From: Lepiota brunneoincarnata
Taxonomy: Eukaryota > Basidiomycota > Agaricomycetes > Agaricales > Agaricaceae
Direction: 5' to 3'
Assembly (NCBI GenBank): GCA_023014365.1
Contig: JAEBUN010000005.1
Coordinates: 62,001 to 126,000 of the forward strand
DNA: 64,000 bases
Part shown: piece after piece, positions 11,851 to 20,855 of the stretch
Layout: each line of letters starts with the position of its first letter
Numbering within the stretch: position 1 is the stretch's first letter
Made by a program: the position numbers and the translations under genes
Notes under the pieces: generated by a model
The model's database searches: none
What the model was told of the DNA's origin: nothing
Seen by the model: only the letters and a program-made list of their open reading frames with translations

Positions 11851-12996
11851 AAGGTAGAAATGTTTATGGGTTTTTAATATAGATAGGGTACTTGTTTTCA
11901 CTAAGCTTAGCTAGAATTCAATAAGCTTAAGCTAATACAAGGAGTATGAGATAGATAGTAAACAGTTTTGTCTTTTGGGGTGTTCTGGGGGTGTGTTCTG
12001 ATAGCAAAATTCAAGAGAGTATAGTTTGAGAGGTTAACAAACAGCCATTGAAGTTATCTTAGCCATATGGTGCAACAGTGAAAGGACAATCCCTGTCAAT
12101 TCAAAGTACTGGGTCTCTGGTCTCTGGTCTCTGAACTCTACTCTGGGCTCTGTCTCTTCCTCTATCTCTGGGTTGATTGATGACTGAAGAAATCACACTT
12201 AACAATTGCACACTAAATAGCCCTCTGAAACTATTCTTGATCACAGCTTGCAGACTTGCATGTGGAAGTGGGGGTGAGACTTCTTGCTTCTCCACAAATA
12301 AGTGCAACCATATTTATATTGTGTAGAGACATATGAGAAATAGTAAATATGAAATAGAAAACAATAAGCTTAATTGTTACAGACACTGGAATATTTTGGA
12401 AAGTTTGGCAGCATTTCTGCCTTGCCCTGGGTTATGGGTTTTTCTTTGATTGATGAATGGCAATCCAGCCAGACATGTTCTGTGCACAGCTGTATTATTC
12501 TGCACCCATGTGAGTGTGTTAAGCCTCCAGATCAAATATGATCAGACTGTATAGTGGATGGACAATCCCTTGATCTGTTGTAATTAATCTCAGTTAGGCA
12601 GTATGCCAAGGTGCCAGGATCCACAAAGCACTAGTTAATTAAGAAGTCTTTGATATTTTCTAGGGTTTTAGGCATCAGTTATCACCTCCTGAATATTGGA
12701 TATTCCATTCTGAGGTCTTATTATCATTATTAGACTTGCTATAGGTGTAATGCACCTGCAACAGCCACTGTTTACATTTTCTATATTTGAACACATCTGA
12801 GTTCATCAGAAAACTGCTCATAAGATCCCTTGATGCAACCAGAGTATACTCAATAGGCTATGTAGAGTCCTAAATCTCTCTAGAAAGTATTCTGATAGCT
12901 TGGTTCACTAAGCTTAGTGTTAATGAGCTGGTATGAACACTTCTGAGGCTCAAATATCTTTATTTTGGTCAAACTGGCTACTATGGGACATAGTAC
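11851..12996. other. No recognisable gene
   Basis: CG-poor sequence with a small 'tctggtctctggtctctg' simple repeat near 12115 and no supported frame. Confidence 0.4.
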
Positions 12997-13001
12997 CAAT
13001 C

Positions 13002-13330
13002 TGTAAGGGGACTTGCAGTGATGCTCCCCCTTACGCAAGGTACGTCTAGAGGTCTGTGGTTTGGCATCTGGGCTCGGCCTCTCTAGCCAATGCCTGATGC
13101 CCAAGCCTGGCCTTGGCCTTTGGCCACCCCCATCCCCAAGCCTAGTCTAGTGAACAATTGTATTACCTAATGTTGTTGTGTATTATGCACACATGTTATT
13201 TCTAGTAGCCTATATAGTGTTGGACTACTTGGTCTGTGCACATGCCTCTATGTACTTAAATAGTGCAGGTGTTGATTGCGATCAGCACCTGAATATCAAC
13301 TTGGTTCTGGTGCCATTTCCCCCCCTAACA
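13002..13330 (+). mobile_element. Solo LTR with CAATC target duplication
   Basis: The 329-bp segment begins TGTAAGGGG and ends CCCCCTAACA, and is flanked on both sides by CAATC (12997-13001 and 13331-13335). TG...CA ends with a 5-bp direct duplication are the signature of an LTR left after recombination between two LTRs. No internal retroelement sequence is present. A decayed relative lies at 6898-7255. The family (copia or gypsy) cannot be told from an LTR alone. Confidence 0.88.
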
Positions 13331-13410
13331 CAATCCTCTATAGAGTTTTTTAATGACATAGCCAATGATTCTATATAGAGAATCATTCTGGAATATAAAA
13401 TTTATGTATA

Positions 13411-15016
13411 CAGTGATCCACAAAACCGTTCCAATGTTTTGTACTTTTGACTTAAAGTAGTAATAGCTCAGTAAATAAAATAGCTAAATTTGTGAATATA
13501 TTTATAAACATAGCCAAATATGTCATATCTGACCCTGCAAAGTCGCGTTATGTAATACTTCTAAATGAGGCAATTATGAATTTTGTAATCATTCTAAGTC
13601 ATTGGAACGGTTTTGTCAATAGTAATTTTTAATACTAATCCAAGCAATCACATGACTCCGTTGATTGTGAATCAACAAGATCATGTGACCACGTGTCTTT
13701 GACATATAAATAGATGTGCTGACAGCCATGTCCCATCATTCTCAACCCCCCTACCTACCATGAAGCCATTATCTTCTACTCTAAAGCAAACCATCCTCTC
13801 TTTGCTAAATTCTCATCATTCCTATACTAAAATTGAGGCAATTACTGGTGTTGGGCACAGTACCATATCCAGGCTAGCCTCTAAAAATTGTTCCAGCCTT
13901 ACTAAATCACTTGGAGGACGTCCTTCAAAACTCTCTACCACTAATATTCGGCATGCTATCCATCTTATCTCTGCTGGCAAGGCTGAAACTGCTGTAGATA
14001 TAGCCAAATCTCTTGCTCCCATCATTGGGACATCAGTCTCTTCACAGACTGTAGCAAGGCATCTCAAACAGGCAGGAATGAAGGCTGTAGTCAAGCAAAA
14101 AAAGCCTTTACTCTCTGACAAGCATAGGAGGGCTAGGCTGGATTTTGCTCTGACACACCAGCATTGGACTATGGAGGACTGGAAGCTGGTTGTATGGTCT
14201 GATGAGACCAAAATTAATCATTTGGGGTCAGATGGGAGGAAGTGGGGATGGAAAAAGAAGGGAGAGGGGCTTAGTGAAAGATTGGTCAAGGGAACTCTGA
14301 AGTATAGAGGAGGATCAGTGATGGTTTGGGGCTGTATGCTGTGGGATGGCCCAGGCTATGCAGTGAGGATTGATGGAAGGATGGATGCAGAGTTGTTTGT
14401 GCAAATTTTGGAGGAAGATTTGAAGAAGAGTCTCCGGTGGTACAAGCTTAAACCCCGAGATATTATCTTTCAGCAAGATAATGACCCCAAACACAAGAGT
14501 ACACTGGCCAAAGAATGGTTTCAAAAAAATCATTTTAGGCTCCTAACCTGGCCAGCACAGTCACCTGACCTCAATCCCATTGAACACTTATGGGAATATG
14601 TGAAGAGAAAGTTGGGAGAGTATGAATCTCCTCCCAAGGGTATGGAGGAGTTGTGGCAGAGGGTAGAAAAGGAGTGGGATGCTATTCCAGCTTCTGAGTG
14701 TCAGAAGTTAATTGAAAGTATGCCTAGAAGAGTAGCAGCTGTACTCAAAGCCAGGGGGGGCTACTCTAAGTACTAGAAATAATAGGATAGCCTAGTATAA
14801 TATGTCATTGACAAAACCGTTCCAATGACTTGAAATGATTACAAAATTCATAATTGCCTAATTTGGAAGTATTACATGACGCAACTTTGCAGAGTCAGAT
14901 ATGACATATTTGGCTATGTTTATAAATATATTCACAAATATGGCTATTTTATTTACTGAGCTATTACTACTTTAAGTCAAAAGTACAAAACATTGGAACG
15001 GTTTTGTGGGTCACTG
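13411..15016 (+). mobile_element. Intact Tc1/mariner transposon, copy 2
   Basis: A second 1606-bp copy of the element at 1715-3320, flanked by TA at 13409-13410 and 15017-15018. TIRs, promoter and gene are all preserved. The left TIR differs from copy 1 at the seventh base (CAGTGATCC). The same orientation and length with very few substitutions indicate two recent insertions. Confidence 0.97.
13760..14776 (+). CDS. Tc1-type transposase (DD34E), intact
   Basis: The 338-residue transposase has the same architecture as the one at 2064-3080: N-terminal HTH region, GRPR-like hook and a DDE core with D148, D240 and E275. It differs at residues 33 (H for R, in the HTH), 154 (H for R), 183 (R for G, just before the GGS of a conserved strand) and 226 (R for Q). 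Residues 33 and 154 are CG-to-CA changes, consistent with deamination of methylated CG. None of the differences touches a catalytic residue. Which copy is closer to the active form cannot be decided here. Confidence 0.96.
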   Translation: MKPLSSTLKQTILSLLNSHHSYTKIEAITGVGHSTISRLASKNCSSLTKSLGGRPSKLSTTNIRHAIHLISAGKAETAVDIAKSLAPIIGTSVSSQTVARHLKQAGMKAVVKQKKPLLSDKHRRARLDFALTHQHWTMEDWKLVVWSDETKINHLGSDGRKWGWKKKGEGLSERLVKGTLKYRGGSVMVWGCMLWDGPGYAVRIDGRMDAELFVQILEEDLKKSLRWYKLKPRDIIFQQDNDPKHKSTLAKEWFQKNHFRLLTWPAQSPDLNPIEHLWEYVKRKLGEYESPPKGMEELWQRVEKEWDAIPASECQKLIESMPRRVAAVLKARGGYSKY

Positions 15017-15174
15017 TAAGCATGAAATCAGCATATCACTGCATGTGCTCTTAGTTGGTATGGCTAATATAGTTGAAGGCAAAATAACTTGAGGTCACCA
15101 ACAAATGGCTTAGTGACTCTGGTTCAGTATGAGCCAAGGTAAGCATGAGATGATAATATTTATTTGTTAAAGGC

Positions 15175-15480
15175 CTTACAATATTTGGACCCACCTTGTT
15201 TGTTGATAGCCCTCAAGCTGTTTGTTTATTGGACTATCACCAAATAACACCACCTTCTCATATGTGCCTTAGCTCACTCCAGTTTGTTATTTGTTATTGC
15301 TGGTATATAACTAACAACCAAATATTCAGAGCCATGGCCATTGTATTTATTGTACTAATGGGGCTGTATAGTAGAAGATTTATTAAGTGCTTACTGTGGT
15401 AGGATGATGGTGGTTGCATAGAAAGTAGAAAAGCATGGGAATATGTCAATGTGATACTGATGAGGGATGAGAGTTTGGTT
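15175..15480. repeat. Dispersed repeat, copy 2
   Basis: Similar to 11540-11850 but with its two halves in the other order: 'caccttgtttgttgatagccct' comes first, then 'gagccatggcc...gggctgtatagtagaagattt'. Confidence 0.55.
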
Positions 15481-16160
15481 GTTGGGTATACTAGCCATGT
15501 TAGTCACCCAGTATGATCCAAAGGGGAGTGTGAGATAATGATTATTGTTTGTTAAACCCTTTGCATTTTTTGGCTCACAGGTGTATCAGCTAGAAGTGTT
15601 GGTGAGAAGCATGAGAAGTAATGATTGTTTTGAGAGTCACCAATATGCCCAATGTCCAGACAATGTCAAACAATAAGGGTTATTGCTGAGCACAGTCTTG
15701 GTAACTCTGGTAGCTGGTATACCTGACAACCCAACTTTTTGGGGTCATCAACCATCAGCCACCATTGTTTTCATGCCTCCTTCCTTTCACCAAAACCACT
15801 ACCACCTTTGTACTGTAGTAATTAGTCATACCTTTAGTATATCTGATGAAATATATCAGGTGATGGAAGATGCATGTGATTGGCTGTGTATACACTAGCT
15901 AGAGCCCAGGCAATTCATCTAGGATGAGTATTTGCCCAATAGAATACTTGTGGTGGATCCTGGCCACTCATCAAAGATAAGCACCAGTGTGTTAATGGTG
16001 TGGATTGGTTTCACAGGTGTTGATGTCCAGGATTGGTGGTCAAGGACAGAAAAGTGATATGTGGCATTCCAAATCACTTGTTGAAGATGAATGCAATATG
16101 GGCAGTGAGTACATTGTCTGGAGTTGTACAGGCATTGAATAGATGCATAGTTTACACTTG
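15320..16160. repeat. 1.25-kb direct duplication, unit 1
   Basis: It aligns with 16600-17390 at an offset of about 1.22-1.28 kb. Landmarks are 'gagccatggc' (15330/16610), 'catcaaccatcagc.accat' (15748/16945), 'gtggtgg.tcctggccactcat' (15950/17158) and 'gcattgaatagatgca' (16134/17350). No convincing gene lies inside, and frames differ between the copies. Confidence 0.75.
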
Positions 16161-16599
16161 AGGGAGGCATTGGCTTGCAAGGCAGTGGATATTGGGAGGA
16201 TTTGCTTCCAGATGTAGTGCATGGAGATGTGCTGCAGCAACTTGATGGAGTGTCCTCCCTTGTTGATACCATCAAGATCATGGATGGCATTGGTTCTCCT
16301 ATAGGGATAGCATCATTGTCAACATTGTTCTCTATAATTTCTTGTGGGTATTGTTTGGTAATGAATATCAGCTGTAGTTGTAATGACACACCCAAATCAT
16401 TCTTCAGCATTTACAGGGTGTCCAAAAAGTGCCAAATTTCACAGGGGATCTGGTACAGGATCATAAGTCATCAGTCATCTCATCCATGGATGTTGTGCTG
16501 TTGCTGTGTACCAGCTTGTTTATCATTGATACCTTGCACTGACATTGTTAACCTCTATGTTTATTTTCAAAGGGTGGCATTGTAGATATTCACATATTT

Positions 16600-17390
16600 T
16601 GTATGTCTCAGAGCCATGGCTATTTTTATTTACTATACTAATGGGCCTGTCTACTAGAAGATTGGATGCTTACCATGGTGAGATAATAGTGGTCACATGG
16701 AAAGTGGGAAAGTGTGAGAATATGTGGACATGCTATTGATGAGGGACAATTTTTTGGATGTCAGGTATACCAGTAATGACAGTTACTAAGGTGATCTAAG
16801 CATGAGATGATAATCATTATTTGGTTCTCAGCTATATCAGGTTGAGAAATGTCCCAATGTCCCAAACAATGAGGGGTCATTGCCAAATACAGCTTTGGAA
16901 AGTCTGATAGCCTGTGTACCTGATGGCCCAACTTTCAGCTGTCATCAACCATCAGCTACCATCATTCTCACACTTTCTCTCTTTCACAGGAACCCCCACC
17001 ATTGTAATACCATAGTAGTTAGTCATATCCCTAGTATATCTAATAAAATTGCATTGAGCCTCATTGGAGAAGGAAGATGTGTGCAATTAGCTATGTACAC
17101 ACTGGATAGGAGCCTAGACAATTTGTTGAGGACAAGTATCTGCCCACCAGAGTGTTTGTGGTGGGTCCTGGCCACTCATTGAAGATGAGTACCAGCATAT
17201 TGATGGTATCAACTGGTTTTGCAAGTATTGATATTCCAGGATTGGTAGTCAAAGACAGAGCAGCAGTGTGAGGCAGTCCCAATCACTTATTGAAGACAAG
17301 TGCTATATGGATGGTGAGTCACTGGCTATGTCTATCTGGAGTTGCATAAGCATTGAATAGATGCACAGTCTATGCTTGAGTGAGGCATCA
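16600..17390. repeat. 1.25-kb direct duplication, unit 2
   Basis: The diverged second copy of 15320-16160. The many C-to-T type differences point to an old duplication. Confidence 0.75.
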
Positions 17391-18100
17391 CTTGTCTATA
17401 TACTAGTACTACCATACTCTGAATACCAATAGGAAAATAGCCAAGGCTTATATGTTTGTGCATGTATATATTGGCCCTGGTGTGTACCAAAGCCCTCTGC
17501 ATATTCAATTTCTGCCCTAATCCACTTTGGAATCTCACAGAAGTCAAGTCATTTAGAGAGGGTCACTGTAAGTCCTCCATCTTTTGCTTCCTTTGTGGAT
17601 ATGATTGATAGCTGTCATGCTTGTCTAGCTGGATCATATTCTCCTCTAATGTTATCATTTCTGAAAAGAATTCTGCACATGAAATGTGTTTAGTTGCCAC
17701 ATGCACCACAAATAAGGCTCAGGTTTCTCACCTTGCAATCCAGCAAGTAATACTATCATCATTCATATTGCCCAGAACTTCTTCCTAGATCCTACCAAAT
17801 AGCTTAAGCATGCATTTAGTGTGAATAGCTGAGTTGGATTTGGGAGTGCACTAATAATGGTAGTATGCTAAGAGTATACAGGAGTACCATTATTGCTCCA
17901 ATAAAACCCTGCTAACCTGAAAGCTGCAGGTTGACCACCCTTGATGGCTGGACTTTATAGTAACTTTCCCCATGTATCCCATACTCTTCAGAAATTCACT
18001 GTGTGTGCCAGCTGTCTCTATCATAATGAAGACCATGATGGGTTCATCTGCTTTGTGCTTATGGGTGAGTATGTTGGCATAGGTTCATACACTAAACAAG
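17391..18100. other. No recognisable gene
   Basis: CG-poor sequence continuing up to the gypsy insertion point. A short frame at 17941-18105 may be an old exon interrupted by the insertion, because related-looking coding fragments resume after 26352. Confidence 0.35.
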
Positions 18101-18587
18101 CCTTCTGTTATGAACAGTCCAGACCGGGAGGAACAAGAACTATTGTTCGACTTCACAAGATGGGTACAGGAGACTACAGACCAATTACGGGCACAAGAAT
18201 ACGAAGACGAGGAAGGGGAATATTACACTGCCATGCAGGACCTGGCGGGAGAAGCAGGAATGGAGATAACCTTGGAGGATATATTGGAATACCCCGAGGA
18301 CGAGGAAGATAACCATGGATCAACCGACCCAACCTCCAATACAGATGGAAGCACCGAGAGAAGGGAGAGCGAGAACGGAGAGGACTCCATGGAGATACAA
18401 TCGGGAGAAGGAGATTATGAGTCAGAGGAAAGCGATGGAACATCGCACAGCAGTAGCGAGAGTACTGACTCATTGTAATATAAATAATGCTAGGATGCCA
18501 TCAGCCAGGATGTGCATCATGGTCAGGACTGCGCACGACCAGTAGAACAGCCAAGTAACCTATAACGAGTATATAGCACCTCATAGG

Positions 18588-18595
18588 TATATAAG
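18588..18595 (+). promoter_or_regulatory. LTR TATA box
   Basis: TATATAAG lies 35 bp before AAGCTTTAATCT (18623-18634), the segment predicted to be at or near the RNA 5' end. The same site is repeated in the 3' LTR and conserved as a TATATA-type box in the solo LTR at 46960-47671. Confidence 0.7.
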
Positions 18596-18609
18596 GCCTG
18601 TACAAGTAG

Positions 18610-18634
18610 AGATTAAAGCCCTAAGCTTTAATCT
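18610..18634 (+). promoter_or_regulatory. Hairpin containing the predicted self-primer
   Basis: AGATTAAAGC - CCTAA - GCTTTAATCT is a perfect 10-bp inverted repeat. Its right arm, AAGCTTTAATCT at 18623-18634, is the exact complement of AGATTAAAGCTT at 18806-18817 just after the 5' LTR. Confidence 0.65.
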
Positions 18635-18805
18635 TGTTAACAGCGGTCGTTTACCTCTCTGCCTTAACTTGGCGTCTTCCCTCGTTATCTCATTGAGCGC
18701 GATCCACTAAGCTCTATAAGGCCAACCGTCTCGGACACCTTGTAGAGTGATTGAAGGCCGTCTCCAGTTATCCTCGGATACAGAAGGAGCACGGATCATA
18801 ACATT

Positions 18806-18817
18806 AGATTAAAGCTT
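18806..18817 (+). promoter_or_regulatory. Primer binding site, self-priming type
   Basis: AGATTAAAGCTT starts 2 bp after the 5' LTR. It lacks the TGG start of ordinary tRNA-primed sites and instead is a 12-nt perfect complement of 18623-18634 within the LTR. This matches the Tf1/sushi scheme, in which the RNA 5' end folds back and primes reverse transcription. Priming itself is inferred from complementarity. Confidence 0.7.
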
Positions 18818-19730
18818 CCTTTGGACAACCTCCATCGTACACCCCGTGGTATTGGTACGCCTTGTCGCTACCCTTCCACACCGGCAGACGATACGCTTTA
18901 TCGCTATCCGAGTGCCAACCGTATCTGACGACACGCCTTGTCGCTGTCCGGTGATACACCCCCGTAGAGCAGGCCACCATACCCTCTGCACCCTTGGTCA
19001 GATGCACCGAAAGCGTTGATAGGTCATCCACACCTTTAAGTGTTGATTGGGATAACGCACCCGTAAGCATTGTATACAGGTCATCCGCACCTTCAAGCGT
19101 CGATTGGGATAACGCACCCGCAAGCGTTGTTTATTCACCCTCACCTTCACCTTCGACTTTTTCCCTCTTCACCCTGTCTACAAACCGAAACGACCCCCTT
19201 GCCACCGACTACGAAGAATCCAACAGTTCTGACTGGTCGACAACCGACTCCAAACCCGACTTCACACCCCCTCCACCACGGACCCTAAAAAGAAAACAAA
19301 ACCTATACCCCTCACTCGTTCACCCTCTGGTTCCGCACCGTACCCTACACAACCTACCGAGAGAGTTCAACGTCGAACAGAAGACCCAGGATACCCAGCA
19401 CCCCCAGCATCAGTTCTTCAATCCCTACCCAAACAACCACCACCTGAAAGAACTGCCACCTCTACCCGCTCAAAGCTCGGGGAGCCGATTCATAGAACAT
19501 CTACCCCATCCTCCGGTCCTCAACCCTCAACAAGTACAAGAACTAGCGACAACACTTCGCAACAGAAACCCCCAAGAACATTCTCACCCCTCACATCACC
19601 ACTTGGATCACCGGTACACTCACCACCTCGATCCAGTTCCCCTGTACAATCCGAACCATCCGAAGTTAGCCCCACTACCGGGTCTATTCACACTTCCGAC
19701 GAGGAATCCACAACCTCTGACATTAACAAT
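18818..19730 (+). promoter_or_regulatory. Long gag leader with one tiny upstream ORF
   Basis: Between the predicted RNA start (18623) and the gag ATG (19731) the only ATG is at 19002. It opens five codons and a stop (19002-19019). A 57-bp tandem duplication lies at 19021-19077/19078-19134. Two frames stay open without an ATG for long stretches: frame of 18994-20397 and the gag frame back to 19233. Confidence 0.65.
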
Positions 19731-20855
19731 ATGGCCTCCTCCGCAAAAATCAATACACCCCCAACCTTTAATGGAGAGACCGACTACTTCCGCCTCTGGA
19801 AGGATGCAGTACAACTATACATCGATGCAAAGCCAGGAGCCTTTCCCGATGACAAGACCAAGATACAATTCGCCCTTTCATACATGTCCACCGGCCCCGC
19901 CGCAACATGGAGAGGAGCATTCTTGGAATCAAACAAAGAACTTGATGGAAGCCAGACCCTTCCGACATGGAAGAAATTCCTCGAAGGACTCGATACATCC
20001 TTCGCCCCAAACAATGTCCCCGCTGACGCAATGGACAGAATCCGCCACCTCAAACAGAATGGACGATATATCGACGATTACATATCCCAGTTCCAGATAC
20101 TTGCCTATCAGGCCGACCTTGGAGATGGAGTGGCGGCGGTCAACTATTTCAAGAACGGGCTGGATCGCCCCGTCGCAATCAAGACAATTAGCCTCAATCC
20201 AGGAAACAAACTCAGCAACTGGTTCAAGCAAGCTCGAACAGCATATCAAATACTACAAACTCAACGCGACTATATGCAAACTCGAGGAACTCCCTCGTTT
20301 TCAACGACTTCGCGCACTCGCCCATTTAAAGGGAAAAGAAATGCTTTTACGCGCCGTGTCCCACTGCCCTATCAAGCAACAGACCCTAACGCAATAGATA
20401 TTGACCAACTCGCTGAAGCAGTCTACAACCTCGACTTTGAGGACGAGCCAGATCTACTCGCCGAGGAAGCTGATGAAGATGAGGAGACCGAAGAAGACAG
20501 ACTCCACCAGTTGGTACAAGAACGCACCCGCGAAGCCCTCAATGCAATCCTCACGGACGCCCAAAGAAAGGATCTCAAAGAAAAGAGATGCTTCAACTGC
20601 CGCAAGACTGGACACTTTGCCCGCGAATGCCCCACCAAGAAGACAATATATCGCCGATCCGAATTACCCCGCAATTTGGATGCCAGAAACCGGTCAAATG
20701 CGATATCCAGAAGAAGACAAGCAAGCTACAGGAAAAAGAACTTGCTATACAACATACTAGAAGATGCAACCGACGAAGAAGTCGAGGATATCTACGAACA
20801 TTTTGCAAATGAATCCAACCACCCAGATGCCCCTCTGGTTAAGGATTTTGCCTAA
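19731..20855 (+). CDS. gag: Gag polyprotein
   Basis: The 374-residue protein should form the virus-like particle and bind the element RNA. Residues ~10-190 look like a retrotransposon Gag capsid region (TFNGETDYFRLWKDAVQLYI, then helical segments with ATWRGAF and WKKFLEGLDTSF). An acidic stretch follows (about 235-262), then one CCHC zinc knuckle with C287, C290, H295 and C300. The ATG at 19731 is the first after a leader that contains only one 5-codon ORF, which supports this start. The same frame is open upstream to 19233 and encodes a Ser/Pro-rich segment with no ATG, so a longer product by non-AUG start is possible but unproven. Confidence 0.93.
   Translation: MASSAKINTPPTFNGETDYFRLWKDAVQLYIDAKPGAFPDDKTKIQFALSYMSTGPAATWRGAFLESNKELDGSQTLPTWKKFLEGLDTSFAPNNVPADAMDRIRHLKQNGRYIDDYISQFQILAYQADLGDGVAAVNYFKNGLDRPVAIKTISLNPGNKLSNWFKQARTAYQILQTQRDYMQTRGTPSFSTTSRTRPFKGKRNAFTRRVPLPYQATDPNAIDIDQLAEAVYNLDFEDEPDLLAEEADEDEETEEDRLHQLVQERTREALNAILTDAQRKDLKEKRCFNCRKTGHFARECPTKKTIYRRSELPRNLDARNRSNAISRRRQASYRKKNLLYNILEDATDEEVEDIYEHFANESNHPDAPLVKDFA

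Larger units (their letters stand above)
18106..18803 (+). repeat. 5' LTR of gypsy element
   Basis: 698 bp, TGTTATGAAC...GGATCATAACA. It differs from the 3' LTR at about three places (near 18255, 18335 and 18341). Two of these are CG in the 3' copy and CA here. It contains the TATA box and predicted RNA start. Its U3 part also carries the open frame that forms the C-terminus of the 3' ORF in the other LTR. Confidence 0.96.

Noticed and set aside
18994..20397. 467-codon frame over gag
   Set aside because: It begins at TTG, not ATG, has a repetitive Pro/His/Thr composition, and overlaps gag, whose zinc knuckle and capsid-like region define the real frame.
20840..20855. A canonical -1 slippery heptamer at the gag-pol overlap
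   Set aside because: The overlap contains GGATTTTGCC, which does not fit X-XXY-YYZ in the gag frame. The mechanism is left open.
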